Positions 32,845 to 42,192 are shown, counted from the stretch's first letter. The stretch is DNA of 64,000 nt from Thermoflexus hugenholtzii (GCF_018771565.1 NZ_CP076326.1:2728001-2792000); one strand, 5' to 3'. Notes: generated from the sequence alone by a model not told the origin. Program-made: numbers and translations.

Positions 32845-34029
32845 ATGCTGGATTGGCGGCAGGTGAGCGTGTATGTGCAGGAGCTGGCGGATTACGCGGG
32901 AGAGCGCCTGCGCGCGCATCCCCCCACCCTGCGCTATGCGCTGAGCCTGCTCCACCGGTTCTCCGAGGATCTGGACCGGTTGGGGCGGCTGGCCCGGGAG
33001 GCCCAGCGATTCGGCTGGCGGGGCGCCTTCCCGGGAGGCGAGCCCCTCGCGGCCCGCTTCCCGCTGCCCCCGGAGCAGCCCCAGGCCCTGGTGATCGCCG
33101 CCGACGGCTCCCAGATTTACCCGGATCGCCACGGGACGGTGCCTTATTTCGTCCTCAACATCGGCCTGATCGAGATGCGCGCCGGCTCCGGGGCTCCCCC
33201 GCAGACCCGGCATCACCTGGTGTTCTGGTATCGGGAGGAGGAGCTCTTCACCGACGACGGGGAGATGCGGGCGCTTAACGACCTGGAGGCGGAACGGGAC
33301 ATCCAGGAGCTGGAGCAGCTGGCGGCGGCGATGGCCGCCCGGGCGGCGGATCCCTTCGGGCCGCCGGTCGGCCTGGCGGACGGCCTGTTGCTCCCCTGGG
33401 CCCTGGCCCGCGGTGAACCCTTCGCCGGGCTCCCCCCCGAGCGCTATCGGGAGCTCCTCGGCCGGGTCCTCCGCGCCCTGGAGACCGCGAAAGGGACGGG
33501 CGGCGCCATCGCCGGATATGTGGACCGGCCCACCGGCCATGCGGTGCTGCGGCTGCTGGCCCTGGGTCTCCTGGAGGAGCTCTCGCGGGAGAAGATCGCC
33601 GATTACCCCTTCGGGCAGCTGCGGGATCGCACCCTCTTCGCCGAGCTGTTGGAGCCCGGGGAGCGCTCCGCCCTCTTCGCCCTGAGCTGGCCCATTAACG
33701 AGCGCCTGGGCCAGGAGGGGCACCGCCTGCTCTTCTTCTACGTGAACGTGGGGACGCCCGGTCGGCCCCACTTGGCCCGGGTGGAGATCCCGGAATGGGT
33801 GGCTCAGGATCGGGAGCGGCTGGACCGGTTGCATCGGACGATCTGGGACCAGTGTCGGATCCTGGCGGAGGCGCCCTATCCCTATCTGCTGACCCGGGCT
33901 CACGAGCTGGCTCGCATCCGCTCGGAGGAGCGGGCGCGCCTGGAGCAGATGATCCAGGAGGCGCTTCTGCGCCGCGGCCTCCGACCGATGATCTCCGCAA
34001 AAGCCCAGCAGAAAGAATGGCTACGGTGA
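32845..34029 (+). CDS. nurA: NurA-type nuclease
   Basis: A 394-aa protein with the NurA signature VIAADGSQIYPDRH (Asp88), the start of an RNase H-like nuclease core, and further acidic motifs. NurA is a 5'-3' exonuclease that works with the HerA hexameric ATPase to resect DNA ends. A herA gene lies two genes downstream, with a HAS-barrel gene between. GGGGGAGAT precedes the start. The family is best known in archaea but is also found in some bacteria. Confidence 0.85.
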   Translation: MLDWRQVSVYVQELADYAGERLRAHPPTLRYALSLLHRFSEDLDRLGRLAREAQRFGWRGAFPGGEPLAARFPLPPEQPQALVIAADGSQIYPDRHGTVPYFVLNIGLIEMRAGSGAPPQTRHHLVFWYREEELFTDDGEMRALNDLEAERDIQELEQLAAAMAARAADPFGPPVGLADGLLLPWALARGEPFAGLPPERYRELLGRVLRALETAKGTGGAIAGYVDRPTGHAVLRLLALGLLEELSREKIADYPFGQLRDRTLFAELLEPGERSALFALSWPINERLGQEGHRLLFFYVNVGTPGRPHLARVEIPEWVAQDRERLDRLHRTIWDQCRILAEAPYPYLLTRAHELARIRSEERARLEQMIQEALLRRGLRPMISAKAQQKEWLR

Positions 34030-34041
34030 GGAGGATCGGAG

Positions 34042-34680
34042 ATGGCCAGCCCGGGAGCGCATCCGAGGAGCTCATCCGGCCCCGCTTTCATCGGTCGCGT
34101 CATCGAGGCCAGCGCCCGGGCCTTCCGCGTCGGCTGCCGGCTGACCGCCGATGACATCCCCGCCTTCGGCTCCTTCGTCCAGACCGCCCGGGGGGAGACC
34201 ACCATCATCGGCGTGATCTACGACCTGGTCCTGCAAGGCGATGAGCTGACCCGCATGGTGGCCCTGCAGGAGATCCCGCCCCAGGAGATCCAACAGGACA
34301 TGATCGAAAACCGCAACATCCCGGTCCAGATCGGGGTGCTCATCCTGGGCTATCTGCGGGAGCGAGGGACCGCCTATGGGATCCCACCCCAGCCTCCCGC
34401 CTTGCTGGAGCCGGTTTACGCATGTCTTCCATCCCAGATCCATCGCTTCACCGAGCGGCCGGATTTCCTGCGCACTCTGGTGGAGGCCCGGGAGGCCTCC
34501 GACGACGTGGTGGCGGCGGTGATCCGCACGGCCGCCGAGGCACGTTCCGGGCCCGCCCGGCGGGACTTCGTGATCCAGGCCGGCCAGGAGCTGGTGCGGT
34601 TGCTGGCCGACGAGCCGATCCGTCTGGCCCAGCTCCTGCGCCGCATCCGCGCCGCGGTGGAAATCGGAGCGCCTTCATGA
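34042..34680 (+). CDS. Stand-alone HAS-barrel-like protein
   Basis: A 212-aa protein. Residues about 15-65 (FIGRVIEASARAFRVGCRL then GSFVQTARGETTIIGVIYDLV) resemble the HAS barrel that forms the N-terminal domain of HerA ATPases. The C-terminal half is helical and unrecognised. It starts 12 nt after nurA and precedes herA, so it may be an adaptor in the NurA-HerA complex. Domain call is by eye; moderate certainty. Confidence 0.6.
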   Translation: MASPGAHPRSSSGPAFIGRVIEASARAFRVGCRLTADDIPAFGSFVQTARGETTIIGVIYDLVLQGDELTRMVALQEIPPQEIQQDMIENRNIPVQIGVLILGYLRERGTAYGIPPQPPALLEPVYACLPSQIHRFTERPDFLRTLVEAREASDDVVAAVIRTAAEARSGPARRDFVIQAGQELVRLLADEPIRLAQLLRRIRAAVEIGAPS

Positions 34681-34685
34681 GCAGC

Positions 34686-34703
34686 CCACGAATCATTACG
34701 CGG
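34686..34703. repeat. Dispersed palindrome, degenerate copy 3
   Basis: CCACGAATCATTACGCGG shares its first 12 positions, except one, with copy 1 and then diverges. It begins 5 nt after a stop codon, as do the other copies. Confidence 0.35.
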
Positions 34704-34843
34704 AGCACCCGGACAAGCGCCCACGGTCTTCTCCGCTCCGGGAGGGGTTGACACCTGCGGGCGTCTTCGTCTCTAAAGGGGAGGATCTCGGGGCACCCCA
34801 GCCGTCGAAGACCGGCTGGGGACCCCGCAAGGAGGATCGGCGT

Positions 34844-36550
34844 ATGGCCTGGCCACGCGAAGGGATGGAGCGTTCCCCGAATCGGCCCTCCGAGAAGGAG
34901 GCGCGCCGGCTGGGACGGGTGATCGGGGGCTCTCTCTCCGAGGGGCTGGTGGTGAAACTCGACCCCCGCATCGCCATCGAAGGGCTGGCGGTGGGACGCT
35001 ACGTGGTGATCCACGGATACCGGCGGCGTTTCTTCGGGATGATCACCGACATCCGGCTGGACAGCGCCAACCCGGATCTCGCCCGCATGCCCCCGGATCC
35101 CGATGATCCGCTGATCCGGGATATGGTCTCCGGGATCGGGGTGTTCGGGCAGATCCACGTGCAGCCCATGTTGCTTCTGGAGGAGGGGGATCCCCTCCCC
35201 CGGCCGGTGAAGACCGTCCCCGCTCACTTCGCCCCGGTCTATGAGGCCACCGAGGAGGAGGTGCACGCCATCTTTCGACCCCGTCGGAAGGAAGGGGAGG
35301 ACCGCTATTTCGTGATCGGGGAGCCCCTGGACATGCCGGGGGTGCGCATCCCCCTGAACCTGGATCGTCTCGTCGAGCGCTCCAGCGGCGTCTTCGGGAA
35401 GAGCGGCACCGGAAAGACTTTCCTGGCCCGGCTGCTCCTGGCCGGGGTGATCTACCACAACGCCTCGGTGGCCTTGATCTTCGATATGCACAACGAATAC
35501 GGATGGAGCGCGCCGGGGGAGGGCGGGCAGGTGCCGGGCCTGAAGCAACTGCCCGGATGCTTCTCCCGCGTGGTCATCGCCACCCTCGATGAGGAGTCCT
35601 CCCGGCGCCGGAACAGCCGCTACGACCTGGTGATCCGCATCGGCTACGATCAAATCGAGCCGGAGGATGTGGAGCTGTTGCGCGGCGTCATCGGCCTCTC
35701 CGAGGTCCAGATCGGCGCCCTGTATATGCTGCGGCGGCGGCTGGGCCGGGACTGGCTGCGCATCCTCCTGGAGGAAGAAGAGGCGCCGCCCGTGGAGGAC
35801 GAGGAGGGAGGCGGAAGCCCTCTGGCCGAGCTGGTGGAGCGGGACCTGATCACCAGCAGCACCCTGGGGGCTCTCCAGCGCAAGCTGGGCCTCTTCCACC
35901 GGTTTCGGTTTCTGATCCCACGGGCTCCGGAGGACGCGGCCCAGGCGGTTCTCTCCCGATTGCTCCAGGGCCAGAGCGTGGTCCTGGAGTTCGGCCGCTA
36001 CGGCAACGACATGGCGGCCTACGTGCTGGTGGCCAACTACCTCACCCGCCGCATCCACGCCGAATACGTCCGGCGGAAGGAGATGGCCCTGGGCGACCCG
36101 GGCCAGGAGCCCCCGCACCTGGTGATCGTCGTCGAAGAGGCCCATAAGTTCCTCCAGCCCGGCATCGCCGAGCACACCGTGTTCGGGACCATCGCCCGGG
36201 AGCTGCGCAAATACAACGTGACGCTGCTGATCGTCGACCAGCGGCCCAGCCAGATCGACGGCGAGGTCCTCTCCCAGATCGGCACGCGGGTGCTGTGTCT
36301 GCTGGACCACGAGGAGGATGTGCGGGCGGCCCTCTCCGGGATCTCGGGGGCCTCCCGGCTGCGGGAGGTGCTGGCCCGCCTGGAGACCAAGCAGCAGGCC
36401 CTGTTGCTGGGCCACGCCGTGCCGATGCCGGTGGTGGTGCGGACCCGCGACTACGATTCCTCCTTTGTGGAGGATCTGGCGCGGAGGGAGGGCGACAGGC
36501 CGCCGGATGTGGTCGAGAAATACTTCAGGGCGATGCGGGATGAAGATTGA
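34844..36550 (+). CDS. herA: HerA-type hexameric DNA translocase
   Basis: A 568-aa ATPase of the HerA/FtsK superfamily. An N-terminal HAS barrel (LGRVIGGSLSEGLVVKLDP then GRYVVIHG) is followed by Walker A GKSGTGKT at 185-192. Walker B is LVIVVEEAHKFL. RELRKYNVTLLIVDQRPSQID and a C-terminal arginine-finger region follow. It pumps DNA for NurA during end resection. The start at 34844 has AGGAGG 8 nt upstream. Confidence 0.93.
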   Translation: MAWPREGMERSPNRPSEKEARRLGRVIGGSLSEGLVVKLDPRIAIEGLAVGRYVVIHGYRRRFFGMITDIRLDSANPDLARMPPDPDDPLIRDMVSGIGVFGQIHVQPMLLLEEGDPLPRPVKTVPAHFAPVYEATEEEVHAIFRPRRKEGEDRYFVIGEPLDMPGVRIPLNLDRLVERSSGVFGKSGTGKTFLARLLLAGVIYHNASVALIFDMHNEYGWSAPGEGGQVPGLKQLPGCFSRVVIATLDEESSRRRNSRYDLVIRIGYDQIEPEDVELLRGVIGLSEVQIGALYMLRRRLGRDWLRILLEEEEAPPVEDEEGGGSPLAELVERDLITSSTLGALQRKLGLFHRFRFLIPRAPEDAAQAVLSRLLQGQSVVLEFGRYGNDMAAYVLVANYLTRRIHAEYVRRKEMALGDPGQEPPHLVIVVEEAHKFLQPGIAEHTVFGTIARELRKYNVTLLIVDQRPSQIDGEVLSQIGTRVLCLLDHEEDVRAALSGISGASRLREVLARLETKQQALLLGHAVPMPVVVRTRDYDSSFVEDLARREGDRPPDVVEKYFRAMRDED

Positions 36551-36643
36551 TCCCGCTGACCGAGACGGAACCCTCACCTTCCAGGGGACGTCTCTTGGAT
36601 GCCCGGCATCAGGCGGGTGAATCTTTCCCCTAAGAGGCTTCGA

Positions 36644-37096
36644 ATGAAGATAGGGCAGAGGCGCTGGATGCTGCTCGCAGGGGTGCTGCTGGGGGTGATG
36701 GGCGCGTGCGCGCCGGCCCGCCCAGGGATTTCTCCGCTGGAGGGCTTCTCGCCGCTTCCTGCGCCGGCCGAACCCACGCTCGCTCCGGGCGCCCCGGGAG
36801 GATCCATCGTGGAGCCGCAGCTGGAGGCGCTGGTGGAGCAGGCTCGACAGGATCTGGCGGCTCGCCTGAGCCTGGATCCTGAGGAAATCCGGGTGATCGA
36901 GGCGCGGGCGGTGACCTGGCCCGATAGCAGCCTGGGATGCCCCGAGCCCGGGCGGATGTATCTGCAGGTCCTCACGCCCGGCTATCGGATCGTCCTGGAA
37001 GCGCAGGGACGGCGATACGCCTATCACGCCGGTCGCGGAGGCTCACCCTTCCTGTGCCCACCCGACCGGGCCCGGGAGCCCCTCGAGGGCCCATGA
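36644..37096 (+). CDS. Small lipoprotein with conserved domain of unknown function
   Basis: A 150-aa protein with a lipoprotein signal (MLLAGVLLGVMGACAP, lipobox Cys near residue 21), a Pro/Ala tether, and a compact domain of about 85 residues. The domain contains ARAVTWPDSSLGCPEPG, then a QVLTPGYRIVLEAQG strand and YAYHAG. I cannot name the family. It follows herA by about 90 nt and is closed by a terminator. Confidence 0.7.
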   Translation: MKIGQRRWMLLAGVLLGVMGACAPARPGISPLEGFSPLPAPAEPTLAPGAPGGSIVEPQLEALVEQARQDLAARLSLDPEEIRVIEARAVTWPDSSLGCPEPGRMYLQVLTPGYRIVLEAQGRRYAYHAGRGGSPFLCPPDRAREPLEGP

Positions 37097-37112
37097 TCCC
37101 GATCCGAGGAGC

Positions 37113-37142
37113 GGGCGGACGCTGAAAGGGTCCGCCCGGTTT
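37113..37142. terminator. Hairpin between convergent genes
   Basis: GGGCGGAC (37113-37120) pairs with GTCCGCCC (37130-37137), followed by GGTTTATT on the plus strand. It lies between the lipoprotein stop and the permease stop, so may end both transcripts. Confidence 0.65.
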
Positions 37143-38085
37143 ATTCCTTCACGCCTCCCAGGGTTAGACCGGAGAGCAGCCAGCGGGAGGAATACAGGAA
37201 GAGCAGGGTCACCGGCACGGCCACCAGGATGGAGGCGGCGGCGAACTTCCCCCATAACACCGTGTATTGCTCGGTGAACGTCCACAGCCCCAGCGGCCAG
37301 GTATACATCTCCCGCTTGTTCAGGATGATGCGGGCGACGATGTATTCGTTCCAGCTGCTCATAAAGTTGAAGAGGAAAGCGATGGCCAGGGCGGGCGTCG
37401 AGAGGGGGCGGATGATATGCCACAGGACTCCCAGGCGGGAGGCGCCGTCGATGAGCGCGGCCTCCTCCAGATCGCGAGGGATGGTGTCGTAGTAGCCTTT
37501 CAGCATCCAGATGCTGAAGGGAACGGCGGTCACCGAATACGCGATCACGATCCCGAGGTAGGAGTTGATCAGGTTGAGGCGGGCGATCATGATAAAGAGG
37601 GGCAGCAAGAGCATCGCCGCCGGGAACATCTGGGTGCTCAGCAGGAAGATCAGCCCGGCATCCCGCCCGGGGAAGCGGAAGCGCGAGAAGGCATAGGCAG
37701 CCGTGGCGGAGAGCAGCAGCCCCACGGTGGCCGTGGTCACCGTGATGAGCAGGCTGTTCCAGATCCAGAGGTAGAACTCCGTCGGACGCCCCGGACGCCC
37801 CACCAGCAGCTCGATGTAGTTGGCCAGGGTGGCGTCCTCCGGGATGATGGCCAGGCTGGTGGTCAGCAGCTTGTTGGCCGGCCGCAGGGAGATGGTCACC
37901 ACGCGCAGGACCGGATAGACGGCGATCAGACAGGCCATCCACAGGGCCATGTGGATGAACAGGCGCTTGATCGGGCTATCCCCCCGGGGGCGCCGGAAGA
38001 GGGCCCGCACCCGAAGCCGGGGCCACGCTCGGGCCGGCGCCGCCGCAACTTCAATCGCCGAAAGGGAGAACTCCTCCCGCTTCAT
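37141..38085 (-). CDS. Sugar ABC transporter permease, MalG type
   Basis: A 314-aa permease with six predicted membrane helices. The EAA loop (DLEEAALIDGASRLGVLWHI) docks the ATPase. The C-terminus LSGLTLGGVKE is typical of MalG-type carbohydrate permeases. The start at 38085 overlaps the malF-type stop by 4 nt. No ATP-binding subunit is encoded in this operon, so a shared MsmX-like ATPase elsewhere is expected. Confidence 0.93.
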   Translation of the reverse strand: MKREEFSLSAIEVAAAPARAWPRLRVRALFRRPRGDSPIKRLFIHMALWMACLIAVYPVLRVVTISLRPANKLLTTSLAIIPEDATLANYIELLVGRPGRPTEFYLWIWNSLLITVTTATVGLLLSATAAYAFSRFRFPGRDAGLIFLLSTQMFPAAMLLLPLFIMIARLNLINSYLGIVIAYSVTAVPFSIWMLKGYYDTIPRDLEEAALIDGASRLGVLWHIIRPLSTPALAIAFLFNFMSSWNEYIVARIILNKREMYTWPLGLWTFTEQYTVLWGKFAAASILVAVPVTLLFLYSSRWLLSGLTLGGVKE

Positions 38086-39446
38086 TCGTAAACCCCCCGC
38101 AACCCCTTCGTGATCCGCAGGTAGAGGATTGACCAGAGAAGCAGAATGAAGAAGATCACCAGGGCAAAGGCCGCGCTGAACCCGTAGCGGTAAAACTGGA
38201 AGATCGCCTTGTAAAGCGAGGAGACCAGGATGTCCGTCTTCTCCTGCGGCCCTCCCTGGGTCACCAGGAAGATCACCTCGAACCGGTTGAAGGTCCACAC
38301 GGTCCCCAGGATGGTCGCCGGCACCAGGACCGGGCGCAGGAGCGGCAAGGTGATGTGGCGGAACTGCTGCCACTTGCTGGCGCCATCGATCTCCGCCGCC
38401 TCGTAATATTCCTGGGAGATGCTCTGCAAACCGCCCAGGATCACCACCATCATGAAGGGGATCCCCAGCCAGACGTTCGTCATCACCACCGAGATGAACG
38501 CCCAGGTGGGATCCTGCCGCCACGGGACCGGATGGACGGCCTGGGAGAGCCAGGCGAAGAGGTTATAAATCAGCGGAAGGCTCTGGGTCTGGGCCGCCAG
38601 GTCCGTGAAGAACTGCTGGAGGTTTCGGAGCATGATGTTGAAGAACCCATAGCGGAAATCGAACTCGTTGCGCCAGGCCATGGCGGTGATGGTCGAAGGG
38701 ACGGCCCAGGGCAGGATCAGAATGGTCCGATACAGGCCCCGCAGCCGCATGGGGCGGTTCAGCAGGAGGGCCAGGTTCAGACCCCCGGTGACGTGAAGGG
38801 AGACGTTGATCACCGTCCAGAGAACAGTCCGGCCGAATACCTCAAAGAACGTGGCGTCTTTCGCCACCGGGCCGGTGAACACCTTCATGAAGTTTTCGAT
38901 GCCGTAGCGCAGCCCGAACTCGGGGTTCTGGGCGGTATACATCGCCATGTTGGAGAAGGCGAGCCGGACCTCATACAGGAAGGGGATCACGATCAGGAGG
39001 CTGATGCCCAGCAGGGCGGGCAGGATCAGCACATAAGCCAGGCCCAGGCGCGAGGGGCGCGGCTCGCCGGTCAGGTAGATCCACGCCTCCAGTGCGAGCA
39101 CCAGGGCCCCGGGGAGGAGGAAGCGCCATGGGTTGGGGACGGCCGCCGCCCAGGCGGCCCAGAGGCGCTCCGGGAGGGTGGTCAGCGGGGCGAGGCGCAG
39201 AGCAGCCACCCAATCGGCAATCAGACCGATCTGCTCCAGGAAGCGAAGGATCACCAGGATCAGCAACCCGGCGAGGCCGATCTGGACGCTCCGGGCGAAC
39301 ACCGCAGCCGGGAGCGTTCGGGGCCGCCGGAAGAAGAGCAGATAGGCGTATCCTTCCAGAAGCAGAAGGACCAGGGCGATCGCCAGGATGAACCCCAGGA
39401 CCTGGCTCAGGGAACGGATCATAATCTGAGGGGTCAGGGCCCCCAT
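38082..39446 (-). CDS. Sugar ABC transporter permease, MalF type
   Basis: A 454-aa permease. The N-terminal region adds two or three extra hydrophobic helices plus a loop before the standard six-helix core that starts near residue 130 (LGLAYVLILPALLGISLL). The EAA loop EYYEAAEIDGASKWQQFRHI is clear. It pairs with the MalG-type protein to form the channel. Larger than the usual ~300-aa permeases but like MalF proper. Confidence 0.93.
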   Translation of the reverse strand: MGALTPQIMIRSLSQVLGFILAIALVLLLLEGYAYLLFFRRPRTLPAAVFARSVQIGLAGLLILVILRFLEQIGLIADWVAALRLAPLTTLPERLWAAWAAAVPNPWRFLLPGALVLALEAWIYLTGEPRPSRLGLAYVLILPALLGISLLIVIPFLYEVRLAFSNMAMYTAQNPEFGLRYGIENFMKVFTGPVAKDATFFEVFGRTVLWTVINVSLHVTGGLNLALLLNRPMRLRGLYRTILILPWAVPSTITAMAWRNEFDFRYGFFNIMLRNLQQFFTDLAAQTQSLPLIYNLFAWLSQAVHPVPWRQDPTWAFISVVMTNVWLGIPFMMVVILGGLQSISQEYYEAAEIDGASKWQQFRHITLPLLRPVLVPATILGTVWTFNRFEVIFLVTQGGPQEKTDILVSSLYKAIFQFYRYGFSAAFALVIFFILLLWSILYLRITKGLRGVYE

Positions 39447-39531
39447 CGCTCCTTCCTCCCACGCCGGATCTGCGTGGCGTCCGGCGAGAAAAGGGCGGGG
39501 GAGCCAGCCGGCCCCCCCGCCCCTGCAGGAT

Positions 39532-40851
39532 TTACTTCTTCCCCAGCTCGGCTACGCACTGGTCGGCGGCCTGCTGCATCGCCTTGGCCGCGTCGGCCGG
39601 CTTGAGCGTCCCGGCCATCACTCCCTCCAGGTTCGGGCGCATCGCGTCCCAGGCGCAGCGCATCTCCGGGGCCGCCGGCATCGGCTTGCCCAGGAGCAGC
39701 TGCTCAAAGGAACCCTTCAGGATGGGATCCTTCTGGATGGCCGGATCGTCCTTGAGGGCCTTCAGGGAGGGCAGCCGCTTGAACTTCTCGATCCACTTCT
39801 TCTGAACATCGACCGAGGTCATGTAGGTCACGAAGGTCCGCACCGCCTCCAGCTTGGCGGGGTCGTTCAGGACGGCCTTGGAGACCATCCAGTATTTCCC
39901 GCCGGTCATCGGGGTGGGATATTTGCCGGTGGCGGTGACCTTCGGGATGGGCGCCACCCCCAGTTTGTCGCCCAGGACCTGCGCGTAGCCCCCCAGGGAC
40001 CAGTCGCCGTTGATGATCATGGCCGCCTTGCCCTCCTTGAAGAGGGTGTCGGCGCAGTTGTAGTCGCACTCCTGGGGCACCACCTTGTGCTTGAACTTCA
40101 GGTCCTGCACGAACTGGAGGGCCCCCACCGTTCCTTCGTTGTCGAAGGACGGCTTGTCGTTCTCATCCAGGGGCCAGGCCCCGAAGGCGCCCAGCCAGGG
40201 AGCCAGCCAGAAGGGCTCGTTCAGGTTGTAGGCGAAGCCCTGAACCTCGCCCTTGGTGAGCTCCTGGGCCAGTTTGATCAGCTCGTCCGTGTCCTTCGGG
40301 GGCTCCTTGACCAGGTCCTTGTTGTAGAGCAGCATCAGGTGGTTGCCGTAGTTATCGGGCACTCCCCAGATCTCCCCCTTCACCCGGGTGGCGTTCAGGG
40401 CCTCAGGGATGAACTGGTCCAGGAAGGCCTTGTCGAAGACGTCGGTGGCCTTGGCGATGATCCCCAGGGCGCTGAAGGGCCCGGCGAAGTCGTTCGGCAC
40501 CCGGACCAGCTCGGGGGCTGCCCCGGCCAGGCTGGCCGCCTGGAACTGATCGCGCAGCTCCTCGTTGCCGTAGTGCACCCGCTCCACCGTGATGTTGGGA
40601 TGGGCCTTCATGAAATCGGCGACCAGCTCGTCAAGGAAAGCATCCACCTCTTCGTTCTCCTGCTCCCAGAAGGTGATCTTCACCTTCGGGGCCGCGGTGG
40701 GGGTGGGGGCTGGCGCCTGGGTCGGCTGAGGGGGCTGTGTCGGCGCCGGCGCCGCCGTGGGGCTGGGCGTGGCCGCCGGCCCGCAGGCCGACAGCAGCAG
40801 GCCCGCCAGAACGAGGGCCGCCATCACCACGTAGAAACGTCGCGGAACCAT
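39532..40851 (-). CDS. Sugar-binding lipoprotein of the ABC transporter
   Basis: A 439-aa extracellular solute-binding protein of family 1 (MalE-like). The signal peptide ends in the lipobox LLSAC, followed by a Pro-Thr tether (to about residue 55), then KVKITFWEQENEE and a full two-lobed domain including KAAMIINGDWSLGGY. Lipid anchoring suits a cell with one membrane. The start at 40851 has GGGAGG close upstream. The substrate is probably an oligosaccharide; specificity cannot be read from sequence. Confidence 0.92.
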   Translation of the reverse strand: MVPRRFYVVMAALVLAGLLLSACGPAATPSPTAAPAPTQPPQPTQAPAPTPTAAPKVKITFWEQENEEVDAFLDELVADFMKAHPNITVERVHYGNEELRDQFQAASLAGAAPELVRVPNDFAGPFSALGIIAKATDVFDKAFLDQFIPEALNATRVKGEIWGVPDNYGNHLMLLYNKDLVKEPPKDTDELIKLAQELTKGEVQGFAYNLNEPFWLAPWLGAFGAWPLDENDKPSFDNEGTVGALQFVQDLKFKHKVVPQECDYNCADTLFKEGKAAMIINGDWSLGGYAQVLGDKLGVAPIPKVTATGKYPTPMTGGKYWMVSKAVLNDPAKLEAVRTFVTYMTSVDVQKKWIEKFKRLPSLKALKDDPAIQKDPILKGSFEQLLLGKPMPAAPEMRCAWDAMRPNLEGVMAGTLKPADAAKAMQQAADQCVAELGKK

Positions 40852-40923
40852 CTTCCACCTCCCTGTGAAAATCTCCCGTCTCAGGGACACCCCGAAGGGC
40901 GCCCCTGGGGCCGGCTCCGGTCG

Positions 40924-41934
40924 TCAGCGATCGGATCCGTGTGGCGCGGGGCCGGTGGAGCCTCGCACCACCAGCCGGGCGGGGATCAGGACCCGGGCGG
41001 GCGGGGCCTCCGGCTCCTGCAGCCGGCGGGCCAGGGCCTCCGCCGCCGCCTCCGCGATCCGCTCCACATAGAGATTGATGGTGGTCAGCGGGGGATCCGC
41101 CAGCGCCGCCAGCGGGGAATCCGAACACCCGATCACCGAGACGTCCTGCGGGATACGCAGGCCCCACTCCTTCAACACCCGCAGCACCGTGAGGGCCGGG
41201 ATGTCATGGGTGATGATGGCCGTGATCCGGGGGGACCGCGTCCAGAGCGTTTCCAGCGCCCGCACCGTCCCGGCCTCCGTGCCATCGGTCTCCGCCACCC
41301 GCTCCGCGTTCTCCTCCAGGCCGTATTCCCGCAACAGCTTCAGGTAGGCGTTGAGACGAATGGCCGAGTAAGCGAAATCCAGGGGCTCGGCGATGTAAGC
41401 GATCCTCCGATGTCCGAGGGCAAGCAGATGCTCCAGGGCCAGCCGGGCCGTCTGCTCGAAATCGGTGTCCACCATATCCATATCCTCCGGCTCGTCCGGC
41501 CGCCCGATGGTCACCACCGGGATGCCCAGCTCCCGTAGAAGGGAGATCCGCTCGTCCCGGCGGCGGACCATCATCAACAACCATCCGTCGCAGAGGCCCG
41601 CGGCGACGAAGCCCTCGAAGGAAGCCTGATCGTGGCTGATATGAAGGAGGAAGTTGAAGCCGGAGCGACTGATCGCCTGAGCGATGGCGCCGAAATACTG
41701 GAGGTTCAGGGGGTCGAAGGATTCGGGGGTGAGCAACGCGGAGAGGGCGACGGTGTTCGTGCGGCGGGCGGCCAGGCTCTTGGCGGCGAAGTTCGGCCGA
41801 TACTTGAGGCGCTCCACCGCCTCCAGCACCCGCGCCACGGTCTCCGGCTTGAACCGGCCCTTGTTGTTCAGGATGTTGGAGACCGTGGTGATGGAAACTC
41901 CTGCCTCCCGGGCGATGTCATAGATGTTGGGCAT
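40924..41934 (-). CDS. LacI-family transcriptional regulator
   Basis: A 336-aa repressor. The N-terminal helix-turn-helix is NIYDIAREAGVSITTVSNIL, with the hinge helix AAKSLAARRTN near residue 55; a periplasmic-binding-like ligand domain follows. The start at 41934 follows a GGGGGAGGG site. It is the first gene of the sugar transporter operon and a matching palindromic operator overlaps its own promoter, so it should control itself and the transporter according to sugar supply. Confidence 0.95.
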   Translation of the reverse strand: MPNIYDIAREAGVSITTVSNILNNKGRFKPETVARVLEAVERLKYRPNFAAKSLAARRTNTVALSALLTPESFDPLNLQYFGAIAQAISRSGFNFLLHISHDQASFEGFVAAGLCDGWLLMMVRRRDERISLLRELGIPVVTIGRPDEPEDMDMVDTDFEQTARLALEHLLALGHRRIAYIAEPLDFAYSAIRLNAYLKLLREYGLEENAERVAETDGTEAGTVRALETLWTRSPRITAIITHDIPALTVLRVLKEWGLRIPQDVSVIGCSDSPLAALADPPLTTINLYVERIAEAAAEALARRLQEPEAPPARVLIPARLVVRGSTGPAPHGSDR

Positions 41935-41989
41935 GCGCCCTCCCCCAGAGGCCTTGCCAACCCACCCCAACAGGCAGGAAAAACTTTAA

Positions 41990-42003
41990 GTAAAGCGCTT
42001 TAC
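41990..42003. promoter_or_regulatory. LacI-family operator
   Basis: GTAAAGCGCTTTAC is a perfect 14-bp palindrome with the central CG common to LacI-family operators. It lies 12 nt downstream of the -10 box of the lacI promoter, so repressor binding would block transcription start or clearance. Confidence 0.85.
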
Positions 42004-42015
42004 AAAAGCGATTTC

Positions 42016-42044
42016 ATTATATTCGGATTCGGAAACGGTGTCAA
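42016..42044 (-). promoter_or_regulatory. Consensus SigA promoter of the lacI-sugar transporter operon
   Basis: The minus strand has TTGACA (42039-42044), a 17-bp spacer and TATAAT (42016-42021), a perfect match to consensus. The start site would fall near 42009, next to the operator. Confidence 0.92.
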
Positions 42045-42133
42045 GGGGAGCTGCAGGTCCCTGGAGGGGACTGGGGTGGGGCATGTCCGGGGGATCCGCA
42101 GATCGCCCGCGGGCGGGGCGTCCGGACGGGAAG

Positions 42134-42162
42134 TTGTCGAGCCTCCGGGGATCGCGTATACT
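42134..42162 (+). promoter_or_regulatory. Promoter of the small gene at 42193
   Basis: TTGTCG (42134-42139), a 17-bp spacer and TATACT (42157-42162). It gives a leader of about 25 nt. It is divergent from the lacI promoter. Confidence 0.6.
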
Positions 42163-42192
42163 CGAGGGGACAATCCCGAGAGGGACGCGGCG

